Assembly (NCBI GenBank): GCA_019232905.1
Contig: JAFANA010000016.1
Location: 1 to 64,000 of the forward strand
Reading direction: 5' to 3'
Source of the DNA: Vulcanimicrobiota bacterium
GTDB taxonomy: Bacteria; Vulcanimicrobiota; Vulcanimicrobiia; Vulcanimicrobiales; Vulcanimicrobiaceae
DNA length: 64,000 bases
Below the pieces are notes generated by a model that worked only from the letters and a program-made list of their open reading frames with translations, was not told the origin of the DNA and did no database searches. Shown here one piece after another: positions 1-9,016 of this stretch; positions within the stretch are counted from its first letter, which is position 1, and every line of letters begins with the position of its first letter. The translations under genes and the position numbers were made by a program.

Positions 1-15
1 CAGTGCTCGGGTGGC

Positions 16-867
16 CTAAGGTGTCGGAGCGCCGGAACACTGCCCGATGCCCGGGCACGGCGTGGGAAGCGTGCTGTCGTTTGTATCCTTGGCTACGGCC
101 TGGATGTCTGCGCTGATCGCGCCGTTCGTGCCGTCGGCGGAGATCACATTACTCCAGCTGGCCCCGACGGGGAACAGGGTCTGACCGTTGGTCTGCGCGT
201 TTGTGATGTCGGTCAGGAACTTCTGCTCGGTTGAGTCGAGGGAGCCCTGACGAAGGTGTTGAGCGAACGCGATGATCTGATTGAAGTTGAACCAGTCAAA
301 CGTCTTGTCGTTGTTGTTGATCAGTGACGCTTCGTAGTAGACGTACAACGCTGCCGCGGTAGCTGCAACGTCGGTGTTCGAAAGTGTGAGATTGTGCGAC
401 GGCGTGTTACCGAGGAACAACATCGTCCACGCCTGCGTCTTGCTTGGGGCGGCAGCGTAGCCGACGACCAAGAGGTTGTGCCCGCTCGGCACGTAGGTCT
501 TGCCGGAATACAGAACGGAGGGCGCACCGGTTACGGCGTTGATCGTATAGTTACCGCTTCCGTCGGTCTGGATTTTTCCGGCGTCACCGGTACAGCCGCA
601 CGTGAACGCGACCATGGCGTTTGTCAGCGGCGATCCATTGAGCGTTAACGCACCGCTTGCACCAGGTGACGGTGTCGGCGGAGCCGGGCTCGTGGGCGTG
701 CTCGTTGGTGATCCGGTCGGCGGTGTGGTAGGCGTCGAACCGCCTCCACCGCCAGTTACTGGGGGAGTGGACCCACCGCCCCCACCGCCGCCGCCGCAAG
801 CGGCTAAGAGTGCTGTTAGCATGAGCGTCGACGCAGCGGCGAGCGACGCGCGAGTCATCTTCTTCAT
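16..867 (-). CDS. Putative lipoprotein, hypothetical, with Gly-run and Pro/Thr/Ser-rich linker
   Basis: ORF with signal peptide and lipobox (LLAAC) followed by poly-Gly and a PTS-rich low-complexity segment. Confidence 0.7.
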   Translation of the reverse strand: MKKMTRASLAAASTLMLTALLAACGGGGGGGGSTPPVTGGGGGSTPTTPPTGSPTSTPTSPAPPTPSPGASGALTLNGSPLTNAMVAFTCGCTGDAGKIQTDGSGNYTINAVTGAPSVLYSGKTYVPSGHNLLVVGYAAAPSKTQAWTMLFLGNTPSHNLTLSNTDVAATAAALYVYYEASLINNNDKTFDWFNFNQIIAFAQHLRQGSLDSTEQKFLTDITNAQTNGQTLFPVGASWSNVISADGTNGAISADIQAVAKDTNDSTLPTPCPGIGQCSGAPTP

Positions 868-984
868 GACTCTAGGAAACGATGTTTTCGGTCTGGCGAG
901 AACGGCGCTTCGGCCGGGATAGCTAAGGAAGTTTGGGGCAGGTCCGTTGAGTCTAACGGCCTGGCCCCTGCCTACCTGCGAGCT

Positions 985-1650
985 TTACAGTAAACCCAGC
1001 TTGATCGCGTGCACGGCCGCTTGCGTGCGCGCATAAATATTCAGCTTTGAGAAGATCCGGCTGATGTGGTTTTTGATCGTTTTTTCCGAGAGGTTGAGTC
1101 GCGCGCTGATCTCTTTGTTCGAGAGGCCTTCCGCAATAAGCCGGATGACTTCCGTCTCGCGAACCGACAACTCATTCAGATCGGTGCGCCGCGACGTCAT
1201 CGAGCGCCGTCGCAACCAGCCGCCGGCGACCCGCGGGTCGACATAGGTCTCTCCGGACGCAACCAATCGCACCGCACGAATGAGTTCAGACGGTGTCACG
1301 TCTTTGATGATGTAGCCTTCCGCGCCGGCAGACAGGCAGCGATTCATGATTTCGGGTGCAGGTCTCATGCTGAGTGCACAGATTTTTGCGTCGGGAACCG
1401 CTCGCCGACACAACTCCAAGGACTCGACCACGCCGGGCAAACCGCCGTCCAAGTCGAGAATCACGACATCGGGACGGGCCTTCGCAATTGCTTGCTCGTT
1501 TATCGTTTGCGAGTCGCCAACGATTTCGATGTTTCGTTCGGACGCAAAGACTTGACAGAGAGCTTTTGCAAAGAGAACTTGGCCTTCGACGACGTATAGC
1601 CGAATAGAGTCAACCGCAGTGAGCACGTGGATGATCCTTTCGCGTAGCAA
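985..1650 (-). CDS. NarL/FixJ-type response regulator (REC + LuxR HTH)
   Basis: REC-like N-terminus (DVVILDLDGG) and LuxR HTH (LSVRETEVIRLIAEGLSNKEISARLNLSEKTIKNHISRIFSKL). Confidence 0.92.
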   Translation of the reverse strand: MLRERIIHVLTAVDSIRLYVVEGQVLFAKALCQVFASERNIEIVGDSQTINEQAIAKARPDVVILDLDGGLPGVVESLELCRRAVPDAKICALSMRPAPEIMNRCLSAGAEGYIIKDVTPSELIRAVRLVASGETYVDPRVAGGWLRRRSMTSRRTDLNELSVRETEVIRLIAEGLSNKEISARLNLSEKTIKNHISRIFSKLNIYARTQAAVHAIKLGLL

Positions 1651-1814
1651 TACTTCCGACGTTCGCCACTGTACCCCATAATTGGCAAAACAATCCTACC
1701 CCAACTGGGGAAGTTTGTGATTTTTCACCGTATTTTCGGGGAGCATTCCTACTTAAAGACTAACACGGCGGTAGGTAAACGGGTGTAGTCGAGCAACCGG
1801 CCTGGGACTAAATG

Positions 1815-1853
1815 AAAAAGACGCCCACTTCTTACGAGCGGTGGCGCGTCTTT
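1815..1853 (-). terminator. Probable intrinsic terminator downstream of the 1889-8880 minus-strand operon
   Basis: Inverted repeat AAAGACGC(G)CCAC...GTGGGCGTCTTTTTC read on the minus strand, U-rich 3' side. Confidence 0.6.
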
Positions 1854-1888
1854 GGGATCTAGTGCGAATAGGGTGAGGTGCTGCCTGC

Positions 1889-3064
1889 TTATACCGCCTG
1901 TTCGGCTGCGAACACTCGGGGCGAGACAACGGCTTCCAGCGCGTTTAAAACGTCGTCTGCGTCTTCGTCGGTCATCGCCGGGAAGAGGGGCAGCGAAATC
2001 ATCTGCTGCCAGACGCGTTCGGTTTCCGGTAGCGGCGAACGCCGCAACGAACGATAGCCGGAGAAGAGATGTGTCGGAACGTAGTGGACGGACGTTCCGA
2101 TGTTCTGTTCCGTGAGCAATTCTATTGCACGATCGCGGCCGACGGCCGACTTCTTCTCGTCGATCATCACGACGAACATGCACCAACTGTGCACGTCCCC
2201 GTTGCGTTCGGGCACCGCTTGCATTGAAACGCCGTTCATTGCGGAAATCGCCGTTCTGAAGCGTGCGGCGAGCTCGTGTCTGCGGCGTTGCATTCCATCA
2301 AGACGCGCGAGTTGCTCGCGACCGAGCGCCGCAAGCGGATCGGCCAGGTTGTACTTGAATCCGGGCGCGACGACGTCGTATCGCCACGACCCGCCGGCGC
2401 TGTAGCGCTTCCAGGCATCTTTACTCATGCCGTGGAGCCCGAGGATGCGCGCACGATCCGCAAGTTCCGCATTGTTGGTTACGAGCATGCCGCCTTCAGC
2501 GGTCGTCAAGTTCTTCGTCGCGTAGAAGCTGTAGGCCGCCGCATCGCTCCGCGTTCCCGCCCATTCACCCTGGTCGAGCATTCCGGCGGCGTGCGCGGCA
2601 TCTTCGATAAGCGCAATGCCCCGCTCGCGCGCGAATTGCGCGAGCGACGCGATACCGAGCGGACGTCCCGCGTACGGCATGCTGATGATTGCTTTCGTGC
2701 GCTCCGTAATGACTGCTTCGATGGTCTCGCGTGTGACGGATAACGTCTGGGGATCGATGTCGGCGAATACCGGCGTCGCTCCCAGCTCGAGCGTGCATTG
2801 TGCACCCGCTACGAACGTCAGCGACGGCGTAACCACTTCATCACCGGGCCCGACGCCGAGCGCCGCCAATGCAACGTGCAGTGCCGCCGTACAGCTATTG
2901 AGCGCAACGGCATGCGATACGCCGGAGCGCTCGGCAAATTCGCGTTCGAATTCCTTGACGTTCGGACCGCTCGTCAACCACCCGTTGCGAAACGAGGTCG
3001 CGATCGACTCAATTTCAGCTTCGTCGAGCTGCGGTTTGCAGTAGGGGAGAAACGACGCCCTCAC
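1889..3064 (-). CDS. DegT/DnrJ/EryC1/StrS family PLP aminotransferase
   Basis: Family motifs: GPNVKEFEREFAERSGVSHAVALNSCTAALHVAL, FYATKNLTTAEGG. Confidence 0.92.
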   Translation of the reverse strand: MRASFLPYCKPQLDEAEIESIATSFRNGWLTSGPNVKEFEREFAERSGVSHAVALNSCTAALHVALAALGVGPGDEVVTPSLTFVAGAQCTLELGATPVFADIDPQTLSVTRETIEAVITERTKAIISMPYAGRPLGIASLAQFARERGIALIEDAAHAAGMLDQGEWAGTRSDAAAYSFYATKNLTTAEGGMLVTNNAELADRARILGLHGMSKDAWKRYSAGGSWRYDVVAPGFKYNLADPLAALGREQLARLDGMQRRRHELAARFRTAISAMNGVSMQAVPERNGDVHSWCMFVVMIDEKKSAVGRDRAIELLTEQNIGTSVHYVPTHLFSGYRSLRRSPLPETERVWQQMISLPLFPAMTDEDADDVLNALEAVVSPRVFAAEQAV

Positions 3065-4475
3065 GCAGGGAACCTCCTTTGGTGTCGAGCTCAGCGTTGC
3101 GCACGATCATCGCGATCATAAACGTGAGCCATAAGTATTTGTAGTTAAGCGTGCCGAGAAAGAGCCCGGCGACGAATTGGCCGATCAGCGCCGCCTCAAT
3201 GGCGATTCTCAACGGATAGAGTTGCGAGGTCTCACCGATCGATCGCAGCGACCGGTATTGCATCCACCACGCGTACAAGAGGATGCCTAACCCGACGGCA
3301 CCGAGCTCAACGGCAACCCAGATGATATTGCTATGCGGAGCGGTGCTCCATTGCGCGCCCTCTACGATGCGCATCGATGCGAACGCCGGCACGCTGAGAA
3401 ATGCATCGTTGTAGGCGTTGGAAAAGTTTCCGGCGCCGGAACCGAGGAATGGATGGCGCGAAAACGCAACGGCAGCCACACGCCAGATTCCAAAGCGTCC
3501 TGCGCCCCCGGTTTCGCCGATCTGATTCATTCTGCCGAGAATGTGCTGGCCAAATGCCGCAAGCCCGATGCCTCCGCCCCCGATTGTCAAAAAGAGCAGC
3601 GCCATTCGTTTGCGCGACCGGATCGTCATGTAAACGACCATGACGGCGGCAGCAACCAATGCGCCGCGCGATCCGGCGAGGAGCAATCCGACGCCGATCA
3701 GTCCAAGCGCCCCAAGCGAAAACGCTCGCGTGAGAATTCGCCGTGATTCGACGAAGGCGATGAGCGTCAGAGCCAGCGGCAGCAGGAGTGCCGCTGCGAA
3801 ATGATTGGGATCGATCGACTGTTCACCGCTCTGCACCACGAGACGCGCGTCTTGCGTAACGTCCACGCCTCGGTGAAACAAGTAGGCGCCGTAGGACCCC
3901 GCGAGGATCCCGCCGGCGATGACGGCGACGATCACAAATCCCAACGTTTTCCGGTCAACCGGCATAAACGAAAGCAATGAGTAGAGTAAAAAGAGCTCGA
4001 GCAGCGAGAGCACGTTGGTGACGCCGTTCATGGGATCGATCGCCCATGCAAGCGACGCAATCGCAAGCAATACGAGTGGGAGCCATGCGAGCACGGCCTT
4101 GTCGGGAACGACGTAGCGCCGAGTGACAAACAATCGCGCGGCTAATGCCACGGCGCAGCAGATGGCGAGCAGCTTCGTGATCGTTCCGAACGAGTGGATG
4201 GTCATCAAATTATCGAACGGAACCATGATCGCGAAGAGTCCGAACGGAAAGATCAGGGGCGCCGTTAGTGCGACGTAGATCGCGACCGGCCCGACTGCGA
4301 CAAGCAGTGCGAGCGCCATTCCGGTCTTCGTCCCGGCGAGCGCCACGGCGCCGAACGCCGCGAGCACGCACAGCACGACGAGCATCGCCGAGATCAAAAC
4401 TCCGGGTGAACCGAGCGTTGCTCGCACGCGTCCCGCGGTCGCGAACGCACTTGCACGGCGCGCACTAGACAGCAC
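3015..4475 (-). CDS. O-antigen ligase/polymerase-like multi-pass membrane protein
   Basis: Multiple hydrophobic segments; Wzy_C/WaaL-like region (GSGAGNFSNAYND...APHSNIIWVAVELGAVGLGIL). Confidence 0.85.
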   Translation of the reverse strand: MLSSARRASAFATAGRVRATLGSPGVLISAMLVVLCVLAAFGAVALAGTKTGMALALLVAVGPVAIYVALTAPLIFPFGLFAIMVPFDNLMTIHSFGTITKLLAICCAVALAARLFVTRRYVVPDKAVLAWLPLVLLAIASLAWAIDPMNGVTNVLSLLELFLLYSLLSFMPVDRKTLGFVIVAVIAGGILAGSYGAYLFHRGVDVTQDARLVVQSGEQSIDPNHFAAALLLPLALTLIAFVESRRILTRAFSLGALGLIGVGLLLAGSRGALVAAAVMVVYMTIRSRKRMALLFLTIGGGGIGLAAFGQHILGRMNQIGETGGAGRFGIWRVAAVAFSRHPFLGSGAGNFSNAYNDAFLSVPAFASMRIVEGAQWSTAPHSNIIWVAVELGAVGLGILLYAWWMQYRSLRSIGETSQLYPLRIAIEAALIGQFVAGLFLGTLNYKYLWLTFMIAMIVRNAELDTKGGSLREGVVSPLLQTAARRS

Positions 4476-5514
4476 GGTGACGCAGCACCTCGAACACGGT
4501 CTTGATCAAACAAAAGAGATAGAGCGAGATCGAGTAGTGCGCCACGTAGAACAGATCGTATGGGAGCACGTTCTCGAACTCTGCCGGCGCAAAATTGCGA
4601 TCGTACTCAACTTGCGCCCAACCGGTAATTCCCGGCGGAACCGCTTGGCGATCTTCATAGAAGGGCACCGTCCGAACGAACTGATCCGCATACTCACTCA
4701 TCTCCGGGCGGGGCCCGACGAGTGACATTTCACCGCGCAGAACGTTCCACAGCTGCGGCAATTCGTCAAGCGACGTGCGGCGCAGGAAGCGTCCGACGTG
4801 CGTCACGCGGTCGTCACCTTCGTTTGTCGCCCACTCATTTCCGGAATCAGGGCGCATCGTGCGGAATTTAAACATGCGAAACTCGCGGCCGTCGACACCG
4901 ACGCGATCTTGAAGAAAGAGCACCGGTCCGTCATGACCGAGCGCAATCGCAAGCGCGCAGACGATCAGAACGGGCGAGAGTAGGATTGTAGCGCATGCAG
5001 CAAAGACGAAATCCAAGACGGCGATCGCCGCGCGTAAAACCGGGTTGCGCGGCCGGCGACGGTTTGCCGCCGTAAGGAAGTTCGCTGTCGCGACGACCGG
5101 TTTGTCTGCCCGCCGATGCATTGTCAACGCGACGGCAGCCGCGCCGCCGGCAATCGACCACCCCATCAGCACTCCGGCACAAATCCACCACGGGACGACG
5201 AAAAGCGGCACGAGCACGAGCGACGCCACCCCCGCAACAAACGTCACCGTCATCGTGGTGTACCATTCGTCGCGCGCCGCCGGCGCAATCGATTGCCGGT
5301 AGCGGCCGAGGAGCGTAGCGCAAACAAAGATCGTGAGTGCGGCGAGCCACGCGCCGCGCGTCGCGTTGAACGGAACCGAGAGACCGACGAGCGCGAGCAA
5401 AGCAATACCGTCGGCGATCATGAGCCGTACGCCTTCGGCTCCAAGGCGTTCGGGCAGTGCCGCCTGCGCCGCGTGTTCGTTGTAGTGGTGGTGATGAGCG
5501 CGGGTGTAGATCAT
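4465..5514 (-). CDS. Bacterial sugar transferase (undecaprenyl-phosphate sugar phosphotransferase, WcaJ/WbaP type)
   Basis: Motifs KFRTMRPDSGNEWATNEGDDRVTHVGRFLRRTSLDELPQLWNVLRGEMSLVGPRPE. Confidence 0.95.
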   Translation of the reverse strand: MIYTRAHHHHYNEHAAQAALPERLGAEGVRLMIADGIALLALVGLSVPFNATRGAWLAALTIFVCATLLGRYRQSIAPAARDEWYTTMTVTFVAGVASLVLVPLFVVPWWICAGVLMGWSIAGGAAAVALTMHRRADKPVVATANFLTAANRRRPRNPVLRAAIAVLDFVFAACATILLSPVLIVCALAIALGHDGPVLFLQDRVGVDGREFRMFKFRTMRPDSGNEWATNEGDDRVTHVGRFLRRTSLDELPQLWNVLRGEMSLVGPRPEMSEYADQFVRTVPFYEDRQAVPPGITGWAQVEYDRNFAPAEFENVLPYDLFYVAHYSISLYLFCLIKTVFEVLRHRAV

Positions 5515-6470
5515 GATGCGTGCCTCGTTTTTAGAACGTTTCGTAGGGCGAGATACGCGTCGAACACGCGTGTTCGCGCGGTCACGCGGCGATACGGGAC
5601 CGACATTGCGCCGAGATCTGTTTTGAACCGCTCGACGCCGGTCAAACCCTCGCTCGCACCTAGGTTATACCAACGAACGCCGCGTTCACACGCGCGTTCG
5701 ATCAATCGTGCATTAAGCGCGTTGCTCGGGCGGAAACGCGAGAACTCACGGTTCATCGCCGCCGACCAAAAGAACAGCTCGTCACGCCCGAATAAGATCA
5801 CGCCGCCGCCGATCGGTTCGCCGTCCAGCAGTGCAAACCACAATTCAACATCCTCTCCGCCGCGGCGAGCGACCGCATCGAACAGCGAACGCGGAATCGT
5901 GGGCGCTTCGAGTCCCCACCCGATACTCGCTTCATGCAGCATCGCGTAGTACGTATCAAGTCCCGCATCATCCATCGGACGGCGTTCGCATGTAACGCCG
6001 CGGCGAATTGCCTGTCCGACCATACGTCGCGTCACTCCGCGCATGCCTGCAAGGGCCGGCTCGAGGCCACCGGAGCAATCGATTGCCGCCGTTTCGTATT
6101 CGGTCGATTCAAAACCCGAAGGCTGCGGCTGTTCCGCAAGCGGCCACGAGACAAACGAAAATGCGGGCGTCCTCGACGCAACGGATCGAAGCACCGCCGA
6201 TGCTGTAGCAGCGTCGGCAGTTCTTCCAAGGCTATCGAGGACGCAGCTGTACCCGCCGAACGGAAATGCGTCGACGGTACGCGGCTTGCGCCGTGTACGC
6301 ACGGCCGGGACGATGTACCGAGCGCCACGATGTTGAGCCACAATCGGCCCAGGTTCCAAATGCGAAAACGTGTCGGAGAGCGCGCGCGCAAACGCGGGAC
6401 GCGCGAAGAACGTCGGCGCGGGGAAAGTACGGTCGAACGCCTCCCACTCTTCGAGCGTCCAAAACGTCAT
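5511..6470 (-). CDS. FemAB/GNAT-like acyltransferase in the polysaccharide locus
   Basis: C-terminal FemAB/GNAT-like fold (GVILFGRDELFFWSAAMNREFSRFRPSNALNARLIERACERGVRWYNLGAS). Track start 6551 lies inside the upstream gene; ATG at 6470 gives an ATGA overlap. Confidence 0.75.
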   Translation of the reverse strand: MTFWTLEEWEAFDRTFPAPTFFARPAFARALSDTFSHLEPGPIVAQHRGARYIVPAVRTRRKPRTVDAFPFGGYSCVLDSLGRTADAATASAVLRSVASRTPAFSFVSWPLAEQPQPSGFESTEYETAAIDCSGGLEPALAGMRGVTRRMVGQAIRRGVTCERRPMDDAGLDTYYAMLHEASIGWGLEAPTIPRSLFDAVARRGGEDVELWFALLDGEPIGGGVILFGRDELFFWSAAMNREFSRFRPSNALNARLIERACERGVRWYNLGASEGLTGVERFKTDLGAMSVPYRRVTARTRVFDAYLALRNVLKTRHAS

Positions 6471-8350
6471 CCTCGTGCTCCAACCGGGCTGAATGGATGC
6501 ATATCGCCGGAACTCGACGGCTGCCAAAACGTGGCTATACGCTCGACGCACCGGCGCACATCGTATGTATCACGCACGTACTCTGCTGCTTGAAATTGAG
6601 GACGGAGTTCGCCGCGCTCATGCCGCTCGAGCAGATCTTCAACCGCGTGTTCGCAGTCGTCGTAGGTACGCGCGCACGCGCCGAAGGGAAAATTCCGCGA
6701 CCAGATGAGGTGCCGCCCGTACGCAAGTGCTTCCAACGCCATCAACGATAGCCCATCGTGCCTCGTAAATCGCAGTAGCGCGGATGTTCGTTCGTACACG
6801 TCGCAGAGATCCGACTTCCATCCGGCAATCTCGACGTCAGCGCCGGGCGGAACGAAGACCGATCCCCCGCCCACGACGATAAATTTGATCGGTCGCCCGC
6901 TGAAACGCCGGAAGAGGCGCTCGTATTCGCGACGCCCATAGAAATCGGCGCGCGAGCGCGGAACGTACAGCAGCAGCGTAAAACGATCGGGCAGCGGCGG
7001 AATATAATCGGGAATGCGCACTTGCGGAGGCAACGGCGCAACCGATGCGCGAACGCCGTACGCCGCAAGCTCATCGACCATCCAGTCGGCTTCGGCCAAG
7101 TGGCGAACCGTGTCTTTCGCACAAAGTCTGCGGATTGCCGGCTGCGACTTCAACAATTCGATGTCGGAGCCGACCCAATGAATCACGCGACGCTTACCCG
7201 TCAGCTGCGCAACGAGATGGAGCCATCGGTCGGGAATCGGCGAACCGATGCAGTACCACGCATCCGCCCGCATCAGTTGCACCGCAGAAGACAGGCGCGC
7301 GAGTCGAGATCCTCCGCGAAATACGCGGGGCTCCCAGTTCGGTGTCGCCCAGCGCGCGGCGCGCGCAACCATGGCGCCAAACAGCGTAAAGCCCGATATA
7401 ACAACCGTTTGACGAGACGTACTGATCCTCGGCAGTTTCTCGTGCACTGCGCGATCGAGTACCGCTTCGAAATTCGCCGCAATCGTTCCGCGCGAAAAAT
7501 GCTCTTGCACGAACTGATGTCCCGCGCGATTAACGCCGAGGGTCCCACGCCGATGGTCGTCGCGCAACGCTTGCATCATCTGGATTGCGGCCGTCAGCGA
7601 TGTCGCGTGATGGACGCCCGGAAAATCGTACGTCCAGATGACGTGCCGGCCGCGAGCAAGAGCCTCCAGGACGAGCATCGACTTTCCATCGTGTTCGGGA
7701 AGGCGTAGCAGCACGGTCGACGTGTCGAGCACGTGCGCCATGTTGTCGACGTACCCGAGAAACCGAACGTTCGGCGGCGCGGCCGGATTCGCGTGTCCAG
7801 CGCCGACGACGCTAAACGAAACATCCGGGCAAGCGCGCGCTACCGCGTAGACGCTCTTTTCACCATAGAATGCGCGGCGCGGTTCCGGCAAGTACGTAAC
7901 AACGCGAAATTCTCGCGGAAGAGGAGCGATCTTCGCTGCTGCCTCGATCGCCGTAACGGGATCGTAGCTTGCCTCAATACCAAACTCTCGCAGTTCGTCG
8001 ACCAGCCACTCCCCGTCCGCGATGTTGACGTGTCCTTCGTCTTTCACGATCTCGAGCGTGCCCGGATCTTTGCCGGCGGCCGAAACGTCGCTGCCCGCCC
8101 AAATCACGATGACCGGCACATTGTAATGGCGAGCGGCGTCGGCAATCGCCTGGTCGGGTGCCGGTCCGCCGAATGAAATCACCGCGTCGCAACGCTTCAT
8201 TTCGAGCAGGCTGCGAAGCCGCGCCGCATACGACTCGCCGCGATACTCCAGCCGCCATGTTTCCGATCGTTCGTTGATCAGATCGGCGAGATAACGGCCA
8301 TAATAAGGAAAGCCGACAATCACGCCGTACTTCTTTCGACTTCCGGTCAT
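6467..8350 (-). CDS. Double-domain glycosyltransferase (two GT4-like halves in one polypeptide)
   Basis: Two internally homologous halves: HDGKSMLVLEALARGRHVIWTYDFPG and HDGLSLMALEALAYGRHLIWSRNFPFG. Confidence 0.75.
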   Translation of the reverse strand: MTGSRKKYGVIVGFPYYGRYLADLINERSETWRLEYRGESYAARLRSLLEMKRCDAVISFGGPAPDQAIADAARHYNVPVIVIWAGSDVSAAGKDPGTLEIVKDEGHVNIADGEWLVDELREFGIEASYDPVTAIEAAAKIAPLPREFRVVTYLPEPRRAFYGEKSVYAVARACPDVSFSVVGAGHANPAAPPNVRFLGYVDNMAHVLDTSTVLLRLPEHDGKSMLVLEALARGRHVIWTYDFPGVHHATSLTAAIQMMQALRDDHRRGTLGVNRAGHQFVQEHFSRGTIAANFEAVLDRAVHEKLPRISTSRQTVVISGFTLFGAMVARAARWATPNWEPRVFRGGSRLARLSSAVQLMRADAWYCIGSPIPDRWLHLVAQLTGKRRVIHWVGSDIELLKSQPAIRRLCAKDTVRHLAEADWMVDELAAYGVRASVAPLPPQVRIPDYIPPLPDRFTLLLYVPRSRADFYGRREYERLFRRFSGRPIKFIVVGGGSVFVPPGADVEIAGWKSDLCDVYERTSALLRFTRHDGLSLMALEALAYGRHLIWSRNFPFGACARTYDDCEHAVEDLLERHERGELRPQFQAAEYVRDTYDVRRCVERIATFWQPSSSGDMHPFSPVGARG

Positions 8351-8880
8351 ACGTTTTCAACCGCTCGCGTGAGTTGGCTCGCGGTGGTGGGACCGACAAT
8401 CACGCTCTTCACCGTTCCGTCCTGCACGATGAGCGTTTCCGGGATGACTCGCGCGCCCAGCAGCCTCGCCGTGGAACTCGTGGAATCCAGGAGCACAGGA
8501 TAGCCGATACCTTGCGCCTGAACGAATGCCGCAACTCGCTGCGGGGGCTCTCCGCGATCGATGCCGACGAACCGCACGCCACGCTTCTTCAACTCTTTCT
8601 GCGCGAGCAGTAAATCGGGGAGCTCTTGATTGCATGGTTGGCACCACGAGGCGAAGACGTTGTAGACCACGGTACCCTGCTGGGGCAGCGTCGCCGGAGT
8701 CCCGTCCAGGTTCTCTAGCGCAAGCGCAGGCATCGGCGCCCCGGGCTGTGCCGGCGTGACGGCGGAACGGAGACCCAAGGCGTGCGCGAGGTGCGAGACG
8801 AGGGGACGTGCAGGACCGAACACGAGGGCGCCGCCTACGAGCAGCACAGCGAACAGTGACACGAGCACTCTGCGTGACAT
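8347..8880 (-). CDS. TlpA/ResA-like thioredoxin-family protein, membrane-anchored
   Basis: N-terminal hydrophobic anchor; redoxin motif VYNVFASWCQPCNQELPDLL. Confidence 0.9.
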   Translation of the reverse strand: MSRRVLVSLFAVLLVGGALVFGPARPLVSHLAHALGLRSAVTPAQPGAPMPALALENLDGTPATLPQQGTVVYNVFASWCQPCNQELPDLLLAQKELKKRGVRFVGIDRGEPPQRVAAFVQAQGIGYPVLLDSTSSTARLLGARVIPETLIVQDGTVKSVIVGPTTASQLTRAVENV

Positions 8881-9016
8881 GGCTCATTCGTAACATGCAG
8901 GTCTGGCACGCTTGCCTGCCCCCATTTTCCCGTCAATCGTGGGCTTTTCGCCATTGCCGCTTACTGGCTTTCCGCCGCTACAGTTGAAACGTTCTATGAA
9001 GGCTGTTCGAAAGTAG

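Noticed and set aside
717-800. Gly/Pro-rich repeat region as a CRISPR or functional DNA repeat
   Set aside because: Simple codon repeats encoding the poly-Gly and PTS linker of the lipoprotein; no spacer/repeat periodicity. No CRISPR array seen in the window.
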